The notes beneath the pieces are model-generated. The model saw only the letters and a list, made by a program, of their open reading frames with translations, ran no database searches and had not been told where the DNA came from. Shown here piece by piece: positions 1 to 10,612 of a DNA stretch of 64,000 bases. Made by a program: the position numbers and the translations under genes. Source of the DNA: Macrothele yani (Eukaryota; Arthropoda; Arachnida; Araneae; Macrothelidae); contig CM076995.1 of the NCBI GenBank assembly GCA_039090855.1, positions 119,920,270 to 119,984,269 on the forward strand, in the 5' to 3' direction. Position 1 is the first letter of the stretch, and each line of letters opens with the position of its first letter.

Positions 1-2727
1 CTTTTCTTTTAAGACATAATGGCATATTGCTCTTGAAAATTATGCTGTTTCTTCCAAAAGCTCTCCAGGCAAGTTTTGTACTCCGATTAATTTCTTCACC
101 AATGTGACCTTCACTTGATATCTGCTGTCCAAGATAAACGTACGTGTCTGTTATCTCCAGCTTTTCTCCATCAATCGATAAATCTTCATTTCTTGTAAAA
201 GCATTGTACATCACTTTTGTCTTCTGAAAGTTCATTTTTAATCCCACTTCTTTACTCTTGTCAGCAAGTTCCTGGATCATACTCTGTAGTTCTGATGGGG
301 TAGTTGCAAAAATGACTATGTCATCAGCAAAACGAAGGTGGGTTAGATAATCTCCATTAATCTTTATCCCTTTGTTTTCCCAGTTCAGTGATTGAAAGAC
401 ATTTTCCAATGTGGCATTAAAGAGCTTCGGAAATATGGTGTCACCTTGTCTCACTCCTTTTCCAATTTTTATGTGTGTTGTATTTTCAAACAGCCGAATC
501 TTTGCACTTGCATTTTCATAGATGTTATTAATAATATTAATGTATGCATCTTTAATACCGCAGAATTTCAGAGCCATTGCAACTGCTGATGGTTTCACCG
601 AATCAAAGGCTTTTTCATAATCGATAAAAGCCATGCACAATGGAAGTTCATATTCCCTCGCTCTTTCAATTAGTTCTCTCAGTACGTGGATATGATCTAT
701 TGTGCTGTAGCCACTCCTGAATCCAGCTTGTTCTCTCGGTTGAGCCATGTCCAGTGTCACCTTCAAGCGGTGTGAAAGAACTTTAGTGAAGATTTTATAA
801 ACCACTGATAGGAGGCTGATAGGTCTATAGTTCCTGAGATCCTCAATGTCACCTTTTTTATGTAGCAAGATCATTGTAGCGTTGTTCCAATCCTCAGGAA
901 TTTTCCCTTCATTAAGGCATCGAGTGAAAATTTGGGCGAGTACTGTTTCGATTTCTCCACTTGCTTCTTGTATGATGCCTACAGTAATTCCATCTTCTCC
1001 TGGAGCTTTTCCCTGCTTCATGTTCTTGATTGCATGTGCAACTTCTGCTGGAAGGACTGGAAGAACTCTGGTACTGGTACCTTTCATGATGTCTGGAGTA
1101 CATGTATCATCCCTTTCATATAATTTGGAGTAGAAATCTTTCACTCTTGTCAAAATTTCGCCTCTATTTCTTGTTATAGAACCATCTTCTTTTCTCAGAG
1201 CCATAATCTGTTTTCTTCCCTTACTGAGATGTCCCTTTGCTATCTTTAGGCTTTGGTTGTTTTCAATTGCTTTCCTTACTAGTTCACAGTTGAATTTCCT
1301 TACGTCTTCAGTGATACTTTTTCGTACTGTCTTGCATAGCTCTATATATTCCACTTTGGAAGTCACATCTTCTTTCCTCATCACTCTTCTTTTTTGCATC
1401 AACATTTTGGTTTTTCCTGATAATTTGTTCACATGCAATTTGTTCTTAGACCCAGCTAATTTTGTTGCTGTTTTCCATAACAGCTTTGGTTACTTTTCTG
1501 TTAACTTCAGAAATATCCACTTCTTCCGATGTTAGGCCTTCTAAAGCAGAGAATCTGTTCTTCAGTTCCAATTTGAAGGTATTATGGTGTTTTTTAAGGT
1601 TGGTTATGTCAATACATTTTGTTTGTCTTATGAGCTTGCTACGTTCGAGTTTAGTGTTGAGTTGCATCTTACATCTCACCAATCTATGGTCACTGCCTGT
1701 GTTGAACTTGTTTAGCACACTGCAGTCTTCTATGACGAATTTTTTGTTACACATAATAAAATCAATTTCACTTGTCGTCCCATTTGGATGTCTCCATGTC
1801 CATTTCCTGTGTGGCTTTTTCTTGAAAAAGGAGTTCAAGATGAAAAACCCTTCTGCCTCTGCAAACTCTACGAGAGTATTTCCACGCTGGTTTCTGTTGC
1901 TGTGACCGAATTTACCTACTGAAGTTTCATTCTGTTGCCGTTGCCCTATTTTTGCATTGAAATCTCCCATAATTATCTTCAAGTGCTGCTTACCTTTATT
2001 ATTTAGATCACGAATTTCCTCATAAAATTCTTCAATTTCTTCTTCAGCATGACTTGTGGTGGGTGCATAAGTTTGAATAATCTGAGCCTGGTATCTTCTC
2101 GAGAGTTGGATAACGAGTCGTGCAGCTCTGTCAGAGGAACTTTCAACTTCTACAACTTTATCCTTCAGTTTCTTGTTTATTATAAATCCAACACCACTAG
2201 TTCTGCCAGTATCTGTCCCACGATAGTAGAAGAGATGTCCACTTTTCAGTTTAATGAGATCTCCTTTTCTCCTTACTTCACTTAGCCCGACGATGTCCCA
2301 CTTGATCCTTTGTAGTTCCTCTTCCAATTCAAGAAGCCTTGAATCAGAAGATAGGGAGCGTCCGTTATACGTAGCCAAGGTCAGCATCAGATGGCAGCCT
2401 AGTCCGGTCCTCCGGGGATTCTTAGCACCCTCTGCCTTCATGTCGCACTGGCCGCTGCCTTGGCCAGGTACATTCCAGCTGCCGGAGACTGAGGGCCAAG
2501 ATTTAAGTTGTGGAGTCATTTTGGAGGGGTTTGGCCATAACTCACCACGCTGGCCAAGCGGGTTGGTGAGTGTGGGATAGCATTTCCTCTAATCCCGATG
2601 GTATAGTTATACTGCTATTGGCGGTCGTCAGAGCCCCTTTAGTGGGAACAGGATGTACCACGAGAAGGCGGGGTTGACATTTGTCAAGGAGAGGCTATGA
2701 TGTTACGCATCACCTGACCTTACATCC
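1..2727 (-). mobile_element. LINE family A, copy A1 (RTE-like), cut by window edge
   Basis: Non-LTR retrotransposon in reverse orientation. Its 5' end near 2727 matches the 5' end of the full-length copy at 50636 almost base for base, including the ~200-bp leader. The left window edge cuts it inside the C-terminal part of the reverse transcriptase, at the point matching about 53350 in the full-length copy. The endonuclease reading frame is open but the polymerase part lies in a different frame, so this copy is dead or has a sequencing indel. RTE-like assignment rests on a single endonuclease plus RT ORF, no RNase H, and the microsatellite 3' end of sister copies. Confidence 0.93.
1446..2519 (-). 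pseudogene. Endonuclease part of LINE-A1 ORF
   Basis: Encodes the N-terminal 357 codons of the family A polyprotein: the apurinic-type endonuclease that nicks target DNA to prime reverse transcription. Visible motifs are GLSEVRRKG (catalytic Glu), IIMGDFNAKIG (Asp/Asn), EIDFIMC and GSDHRLVRC (Asp-His pair). The frame closes at MENSNKI, where the full-length copy reads on through METATKLAGS, so a small deletion or indel separates it from the RT half, which continues in another frame toward position 1. The start matches the ATG of the intact copy except for one substitution (MTPQ versus MIPQ). Confidence 0.85.
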
Positions 2728-3108
2728 CTTTGCTATATATATTTGGCTATTAGAAGTGCTGAAACATTTGTAAAATTTTCATGGGTTTCACAAGGTGCTG
2801 AAAATGTCATAACCTTCAAACATAACATATATCCCCCCCCCAAAAAAAGTGCCTATTCTCTTCGGCTCAGTTGTTTCCCAAAACTCGTTGCCATGTGTTG
2901 CCTAGGTTAGTCTTATCCTGGGTTTCATTCCCAGCATTTTTTGTTTTTAACATCTCCATTAAAATCATTTTAATATCATGTGCGGGAGCAGGGGTAAAGA
3001 GTTGTGCAGTGTGCATGTGATAACTGAAATAAAGGTATGTTTTTTCATCAAAGAGAAAAGTTATTTACCAGTTTTAAGTAGTACCTTGTGTATTTTTGTA
3101 TTTCACAG
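2728..3108. other. Intron-like spacer with no gene seen
   Basis: AT-rich sequence between the 5' end of LINE-A1 and the splice acceptor at 3107-3108. It holds a short C-run/A-run at about 2831 and nothing coding. It is probably intron of the gene whose last exon follows. Confidence 0.5.
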
Positions 3109-3979
3109 AAAAGAAAAAGAAAAAAAGAAAAAGAAGAAAAAAAGAAGCGAAGCAGCAGTAGTTCATCATCCAGTGAGGGAGAACCTGTGGCTGTGAAAAT
3201 TAAGGAAGAAAAAGGTTGACCCAGGATATGAGAAATATGGGAACTCTGAAAAGAATACTGCAAGGTCATTTGATGAAAAGCAAGGCTATAAGCCTAGCTC
3301 TACCAGTACTTTGCCAAATAAATCATTATCAAGACGTGATAAAGAATCAGATGATAGTGATATGTCAGATAGTGAGAGACAGACTTGTAAGAGAAAGCGT
3401 TACAGCCCTGATATTCAAAATGTAAGGTACAAATCAGAAAATGGAAACATCCGGAAAGGAACTGACTCTCATGATAGCAATAATTACCACAAGCAGCACA
3501 GACTTGCCCAAGATGATAGAAATACTGACATCAGGAAGCGGAAACATACAGAAGATAGTAGCAAAACTGATTTTCAAAGTGTCAGTCACGGAAAACCAGA
3601 CTATCATTCATCATCACATAAAGAACATGAAAGAAGTAGGTCAGCACATAGTAAAACTTCTGACAAGTATTCAGCAGAGGATGAGAAGGATTATTCTAGC
3701 AAGCACAAAAGTAAGTATGATGACAATTACGAAAACAAAAGAGACTTAAGTGTGAGCGGAACAAAACATGATCAACACAACAAAGAGCTGAAATATCAAG
3801 GAAAAGCAGGAGAAAGTCGAAGTAGTCATCATAAGCATAGAAGTCATCATGAAAAAGTGAGAGATGAGAGCAAGAAGAAACACAAGCATGATGGTAGTGG
3901 AAGTGATACTCGAAGGCATTCACATCATAATTCACAAAGAGACACTTCATCCAACAGTGGTAGATATAAAGAAAAGTGA
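3109..3979 (+). CDS. Terminal exon of a Lys/Ser/His-rich nuclear-type protein, one frameshift
   Basis: A pyrimidine-rich tract ending TTTCACAG (AG at 3107-3108) is followed by a Lys-rich then Ser8 stretch, then an acidic and basic low-complexity tail ending at TGA 3977-3979. The tail is rich in Lys, Ser, His, Arg and Asp, with SSHHKHRSHHEK-type repeats, resembling the disordered tails of splicing or nuclear-speckle proteins. The first part (through KIKEEK) and the long 222-codon tail (from about 3219) are in frames differing by one base; the switch falls at AAAAAGG near 3212. That is either a homopolymer error or a real disabling indel. No repeat family copy is seen elsewhere in the window, which favours a host gene. 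The specific protein is not recognised, and no AATAAA is seen downstream. Confidence 0.6.
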
Positions 3980-4235
3980 CTACCGATTTTTGTATGTTTG
4001 TAAATTGTAAAGGTCATTTTTATGTACTAGACAGAAAATTACATTTGTTCGTCTGAGTAAATATTTTCATAATCATGATATAGAACTGATTTTGTGTGTA
4101 GTGAAAAATCATTTTGCCATTCAGTAGTAAACTCAAAATCACAACTGTGCACAGGACAGCGTGCCATGCAACCAGCTTAAACAAGTTTTAAGAAAAAAAA
4201 AAGTAAGAAAAAAAAGTGTCCTATTTACTCAGAAA
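3980..4235 (+). other. Probable 3' UTR and spacer
   Basis: AT-rich sequence after the stop of the preceding exon; no canonical poly(A) signal was found. It runs into the broken edge of a LINE-B copy. Around 4217-4255 the phrase AAGTGTC-TATTTACTC occurs twice at the junction. Confidence 0.4.
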
Positions 4236-6470
4236 AAGAAAAGTGTCATATTTACTCTGTCCAAAGCTTTCTCTAAATCTATGAAGGTAGCAAAAACTTT
4301 CTTACCAACAGCCAGATACTTTTCAATCATCATGCGTAATGCAAAAATTTGGTTAGTGCAGCCTTTAGCAGGCATAAAACCACTCTGAACATCCCACACT
4401 TTCTCTGATGTAAGACCCCGTACTTTTTCAATAACGGCCTTACCAAACACTTCCCTTAGCACACTCAGTTGGCTAATACCACAATAGTTCTTGCAGTCAG
4501 TCCGATCACCTTTTCCCTTATACAAGGGAACAATGATAGCATCCTTCCAATCTCGAGGGACCATTCCTAACTTCCAGCACAACTGGCAAATTTCAGTTAA
4601 CCAATCAATTACAGAGTCACCATGATATTTCAACATCTCAGCAGTTATGCCATCAACTCCCAGAGCCTTACCATTCTGAAGAGATTTCAGAGCTTTACAC
4701 ACCACTCCTCTTGAAATCCCTCCTGTACTTCCATCCTTTACTGTGATATCATCTGCTTCTGCCTCAGAATCACCTTTGCTTTCCTGATCTAATACTGTAA
4801 TTCACAGAAATATCCACCCCATCTTTCACTTAACTCTTTGGGCTCCCATATCATTTCCCTGATCCTATTCACACAAATTACGATTTTGTTTCCCCTATTT
4901 TTCCCCGAGTCTCATGTACTTCCAGAAACTCTTCCTATCTTTCCAAAAAGCCAATCCATACCTTCCCACCTTCTCCTTTCTATCTTTTGCCTTACTCTGG
5001 TGAACCAGTAGCAGCTTCACGCTTCTTATAGCAATATTCATCCACAGAAACTCTACCTTGCAACATCCCTAAATAGGCTTCCTTCTTTCTCTTTACTGCC
5101 TCTCCAATCTCACTTTCCCACCAAGCATCACCTCTATTGTTACCCACTATTGTGGTGCCACAGACCTCTTCAGCAGCAGTGACAAATTAGTTCTTAAAGC
5201 ATTCCCACTTCTTTTCTACATTGATCTCACAAGACTTCAGCTCCTTCAGTTGTTCTCTGAGTACGTCAGAATAACGCAGATGATCTTCAGGGAGCCTATC
5301 AACCTTTATTCTTCCTATCCTGGGCCTCTTCCTATTCCTTTTTCTCCAACCAACATTCAGTTCCACTCATGACACTACCAAATAATGATCAGAATCAACA
5401 TCCACACCTCTCATGACATGAGTATCAACAACTAAGTGTTTCAGATGCTCATGGTAGACAACAAAATCTATCACACTCTTTTGACCAAGAGTACAATTTT
5501 CCCCAGTATATGTGTGGATATACTTGTGGTTGAAAAACATATTAGATACACACAAACCATTCTCAATGCAGAGTTCAATTAATCTTTAACCATTATCATT
5601 CACACAAGGATCATTAAACTTACCCTGAACATTGTCAGAAATTGTATTCTGCACACCTACCCTAGCATTGAAATCCCCTGCTACTATGACTTCCTCTTTA
5701 GCACCAAATTGGCTCGAAACAGTTTCTAGCTCATTCCAGAAATCTTCCTTCCTATCGGAAGGTTCCGAGTCACAAGGGGCACACACTACAACAATTATTA
5801 TTTTCTGGAGTTTCACTTTCAAACAAATCCAAAGAATTCTCTCACTTATGCAACTATAGTGAATCAAGTTGTTTTTTAGTTCACTTTAAATCACATCTAC
5901 ACCAGCCTTTCCTCTCACATTATCGAATACTCTAGACCACATACTCACAGTTCCATTCACTTCTTCTATCCTAGTTTCCTTCTTTTTGTTTTCACTTACA
6001 CACAGCACATCCAATCTGTTCTTATTCATCTCTTCAATCACCTCATTCATTTTGCCATTTATACCTCTAGTATTCCATACACCAATCTTACACTCACTCA
6101 GCCGAGATCTCTTTCTGATTCATCTTTTTCCAGTTCCAAGTTGATACTGTGGTGGACCATCCTTCTCGAGTGTGGTACATCCACTATATCCCACACTTGA
6201 GTCAGTTTTTGCATTTATTTGCATCTTTTTAATCAGTTAAGTACATTAGTGTCGGGAATTATCCCACAGCTGAAGTTCCAGTTGGCTATTCAAACTAAGG
6301 ATTCTTGAATGAAACCCAGTGAGTTGGGGTCTTTTCGCCAATGTAACACAGAACTAGCTGGCACCTCTCCTAAGATTCACGGAGGCCCTTGTTGCTGTTC
6401 TGTGTGCCATTGTTCCTACAAAGCGCCCCAAGGGAGCAAACCCATTTCTCACTAAGATCACCCATAATTA
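4236..6470 (-). mobile_element. LINE family B, copy B2 (RTE-like), lacks its 3' half
   Basis: Reverse-oriented copy of the LINE family also seen at 60894-64000. Recognisable in order on the minus strand are a 5' leader (about 6130-6470, approximate), the endonuclease (VIVAGDFNARVG at 5586-5867; SDHYLVVS at 5367-5555) and the first half of the RT (KALGVDGITAEMLKYHG through FIDLEKALDRV at 4229-4705). It stops at the RT catalytic block and lacks the FADD-equivalent block, thumb and 3' UTR. Multiple stops and frameshifts make it a pseudogene. LINE copies are normally 5'-truncated, so 3' loss implies a later deletion or rearrangement. Confidence 0.85.
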
Positions 6471-6713
6471 TGGGTTTTTACTAAGGAATAAAAGTTTTAT
6501 TATTAGAAATAAAATGTTTGGAATGAAAGTTTATATTATAGGTTTTAACTAAGGAATAAAAGGATATTTATAAGTCAAATTTTTGGGTAGTACCCCCTAC
6601 CCTTCCTCAGGACTACAGCTATAGTAGGTGGTGCCATTCATGAAGTAAATTCCAACATTTCAAATCATTTAATGGTGAACCTCTTCTCTCTAGTTCTAGT
6701 CCTTCAAGTCATT

Positions 6714-6888
6714 TTTCTCAGTTGGCTGATGAGATAATATTGAAGATTTAACAAGGGAAACTTTTGAGTCTGCAGTAGGCCTGTTTTAAGGGTTTATCTG
6801 GTTTATGAAGCTTAATTGTCCTATTGTGGACTCAAAAACTGTCCCTTGTTAAATCTTCAATATTATCTCCTGAGCTAAATGAGAAAAA
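6714..6888. repeat. Foldback MITE-like inverted repeat
   Basis: Two arms of about 75 bp (6714-6789 and 6811-6888) are near-perfect reverse complements, centred on the shared block GATAATATTGAAGATTTAAC, with a ~21-bp loop. No coding capacity. This is the architecture of a small non-autonomous foldback element; the family is not identified. Confidence 0.75.
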
Positions 6889-8225
6889 ATTTAATAGATC
6901 CCCCGGCCATACTTAAAAACTCAAAAGACCTCATAGTTAAGTTAAAAGGCCTTGCAAAATTTAAACATCCTATATATATACACAGGGTGTCTCAAAAATA
7001 CACAGCAAAACTGCAGGAATGAGTTCCTTATAGGCAGGAGTGGTTCATTATTAGGGGCCAGAGGGCCGGGCCCAACCTAAAAATTTCTATTTCTAGATTT
7101 ATTTTATTTTGCCCTGATTTTTATTCTTTCTCTTAACTACATGGTAATAAACCTTTCCCTTCAAAAACCATTACCTAAGGGAAAAGTTTCCTTCAAAAAC
7201 GAAAAACTATTCCCTGAGGAAAGAGATCACATTCAGAGTGTGAGGTTATTGGGGCCAGCTCCAACAGGCCCCAGTAACATCACTACACAAGCGAAGAGGA
7301 GACGATTTCCTCCCCATCTCATTCAGTAGGACGTAGGGATGGGCGATATTTATCAATATATCGAAATATCGATATTTTCGCCCGATATTTTGATATATAG
7401 TATTGATATCGAAGTTTCGATATATCAGAAAATCAATATATCGGTTTTTGATATATCGGTCGGTGCGATATTCAATATATTGGTATTGGTGTTTGATATT
7501 CAATATATCAGCGTATGGCTGATGTGATTTCACTTGAGGAATGAAATCTGTGTTCTTTCCTCTGGCATGTCACGAAAATTATGTTGCTTGAGGACTATCA
7601 AACTGCGATCTCATTATCGAGATTCACATGATATTATGTCACCTTCCGATTTCTAGAACTCTACAAGGAAAAATGCCTGCTGTGTTGAAAACCTCGATGG
7701 TTGAAAATTTTAACTATTAGTTGACGGTAAGCACCCAGAAAAGAAATTTAAAGAACGGTCGATAGCAGATTGTTCTTTTACCTATGAGTATTATGTTTGA
7801 AGTTAAATAAACTGGCACTTTGACCAAAATTAAATACATACCATTGTTGAAGATAAGCATTTTTTTTTTTAGTGATGAAGTACGCAGATCTTAACAGCTG
7901 GCTAAGGAAATGCAAAACAGCTTTTCGAGAGTTTTCTTGATGTTTTACAAGTTATCTAGTATAAAGTTTGTTGTAATTCAGGCTATGTATATATCAGACG
8001 TAATTTTTTTTTTATCATCCTTTGATAATTATCTTGTTAATACATAGTGAAACTTCCTGAAGTAATTAAATAATCTGGTAAAAGTATGAGCATAAATAAC
8101 CTTCGTCTTGATCTGCTGATTTTCCCACACTTACAGCATGTTATTTCCTCTGACCGTCCATTCGTTTTTATGTTATCTAGGAGAGACAGGTTTTCATACA
8201 TTAATTAGTAAATATATACAAGTTT

Positions 8226-8509
8226 GATCAATTTGGATTATGATATTTTTTATGTTTTTCATACATTAATTAGTATGGCTTTCATTAATTAATTAGTAAA
8301 TATATCATCATCATCATCATCGTCAACCATTATCAATCCACTGCTGGACGAAGGTCTCCCCAAGTTTCCTCCACAACGGTCTGTCTTGTGCCAGTCTCCT
8401 CCATGTCACTCCCGCATATTTACGAATTTCATCCACCCATCTCCCATGTGGTCTTTTTCTGGGTCTTTTCCTGTTGATTAATTTGGATTATGATATTTTT
8501 TATGTTTTT
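8226..8509. repeat. 34-bp direct duplication flanking a LINE-A 3' fragment
   Basis: 8226-8259 and 8476-8509 are the same 34 bp with one mismatch (core ATTTGGATTATGATATTTTT). The second copy abuts the truncated end of LINE fragment A2; the first is separated from its microsatellite end by 44 bp of ATTAATTAGTAAATATAT-type sequence that is itself duplicated just upstream (about 8192-8218). This looks like a long target-site duplication with an additional local duplication. Confidence 0.7.
8304..8474 (-). mobile_element. LINE family A, copy A2, 3'-end fragment
   Basis: About 170 bp matching the last part of LINE-A (C-terminal codons plus the (TGA)n tail) in reverse orientation. (ATC)n at 8304-8321 is the reverse complement of the family's 3' microsatellite. 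Severe 5' truncation is normal for target-primed reverse transcription. Confidence 0.88.
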
Positions 8510-9664
8510 ATTTTTATAATCGATTTTTAACAGAGGACTAATAATCGTTAGCATTTTCTTAAATATCTTTCTGGAAAAATAATTGCTTTCTATGAAAAGG
8601 CCATCACAAATTATTCGTACTTTAATTACTGTTTTTAATAAAAATGTCACTTGTGAACATATAAGCACTTTAAATTTTTTGCTTATGCCATGGGAACTAT
8701 TTTAGCTTACACCATGGAAGTAATTATATCTGTATACTCCATTAACATTGTGTTCTGTCTTAAACAATAAAAACAATAGCAAACCATTGTTCACACCTGA
8801 AAAATATAAATGTATACAAAATGCTCTGAAAATTACAATAAAGTTTTTTTAAAGATTTTTTTCCATAACATTTCCTTGCAAGCTGATATAATGTTAACTT
8901 TGACATTTGCATGCCAATAAAAAAAGTTATTCTTTCTATAATTCAGTTATTCCCATGTTAATTGATGGTTAAGATTCCAGTCTGCTGGGATTAATAAGTA
9001 CGTTTGTTTTGTCATTTATGCCATACTGAAGCTTCAACTTACCTTTCCTCAAAATGTTGGAAATACATATTTCTCATAATCTCACATTGATGAAAAACTC
9101 ACGAAAACATTCCTTTGCAACTGGGATTTTTGGAAACTTCTTGGCAGAAACCATATCCATGCTCGTCGAGCAATGCCCACGCATGAAACAAGAAAATCAC
9201 TTTTGGGTTTTGGAAAATATATTCAGCATTTCTGCAGATTACAAGCACACTTCTGTTGCATGATTTATTTATTTATTTTTGCATCAAAACTTTCTGGTAT
9301 ATATATTTTTTATTTTAGGATCTGAAAAACAATATTTTACTTGTTTTTCATACCACTAAAAATACAGCTTGAGAGCTGCAATATTGCATAAAGATAGTTT
9401 TAAGCCATAAAATGTAATAATAAATGACAAATAAAATTGCTCCCTTTTAGCAGGAGGAAGCAGCTATTGAAAAAAAATTTCAGCTGATGTTTCTAAGAAA
9501 TTATCTGAGAAAACTGGTTGGATATTTACTCCCCACATTCACTGCCAAGCTTGTGTATTATAATTATTACTTATTACCAAAACAATTTTTTAAGGTAAAG
9601 AATATTTTTATGTCTTAAGAGATACATATGGTTGAGTCATCATTAGACTATGTAAATGCTATCT

Positions 9665-10612
9665 GTGGAGAGTAGTTACTCAATTATGTTTGCTCATGCT
9701 GATGACACAATCCTGTTGGCAGAGAGCAAAAGTGAGCTGCAGTGCATGTTGTCCCACATGTATGAAGTTTGTATGAATTTCAAACTTAGTATATGTAAGC
9801 AAAACCCCAAAGTTATGTTTTTGACAGATAAATTGTTAGTATTAAATCAAACAGATCAGTCTAAATGGCACAGAGATAGACCAGGTAAATCAATTTACAT
9901 ATTTAGGAAGCATGTTTGACAGAGAAAACAAATTAGGTGGTGAAATTAGTAGGCTAGTAAATTCATCTTTGAAAGTCACAGCTGCTTCAGGAGGATTTTG
10001 AATAAATGATGAATGATAGGTTCTCAAAAAAGTCTCAAATAGTTGTGTGTGAAAAAGTATAGTAATTGTTCCTACTCTGATGTGCAGCAGTGAAGGTGGA
10101 GTACTGCAGATGAAACATAGGAGTGATTTGTGAGCTGGAGAGATGTGTTATTTATGGGGGTGGGGGCAAGATATATTCTGATCATGTGAGGAATGAAGAT
10201 GTGTTGTAGATGAGTAGTGTGAAGCAAAATATTGTTTTTAAGGTGGGTACAAATATTCTTGGGTGGTTTGGCCATGTTCAAAGTATGAGTGGTGAGATGC
10301 TTACTAGGAGAATTTATTCTGCACAAGTGGCAGGAAGAAAATGTAGAAGATCAAGGGAGGACCAGATTCAGGAATTCCTGCATGAGAAAAAGAGAATGAA
10401 AGTGAAATACAAAAGGTCTTGTGTGAGATGTGTGATGGATGTCAGTGAAGCTCAGGTTGTGAGCTGAGATCACTGTAAATGCAGATGTTTGATACATCAA
10501 GAGTAAATAAAATGTAGTTCCATCAGTTTTAAACTTTAATCCAGCAGATAAGTTCTCTTGAGAAGCTAACCTCTGATCTCAGAGAACAGCTTAGTGATAT
10601 ATATGCATGTAA
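9665..10612 (+). mobile_element. LINE family B, copy B3, 3' fragment
   Basis: 5'-truncated copy starting at the RT catalytic block (HADDTILLAESKSELQ at about 9690) and running through the C-terminal block (GWFGHVQSMSGEM, QIQEFLHEKK) to the family 3' terminus GAGAACAGCTTAGTGATA and a short ATG-rich tail. The frame is broken between 9919 and 10210 and by several stops. It retains both catalytic aspartates (ADD) that copy B1 has partly lost. Confidence 0.85.

Noticed and set aside
846..1133. Open frame on the plus strand over LINE-A1
   Set aside because: It is the antisense shadow of the RT domain; the same pattern appears antisense to the intact copy at 52239-52526.
3048..3269. Phe/Leu-rich minus-strand ORF
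   Set aside because: Antisense of the Lys-rich poly-A segment of the host exon; composition is an artefact of low complexity.
7246..7533. Tyr/Ile/Asp-rich ORF
   Set aside because: Translation of the ATCGATAT subterminal repeat of hAT-B, not a protein gene.
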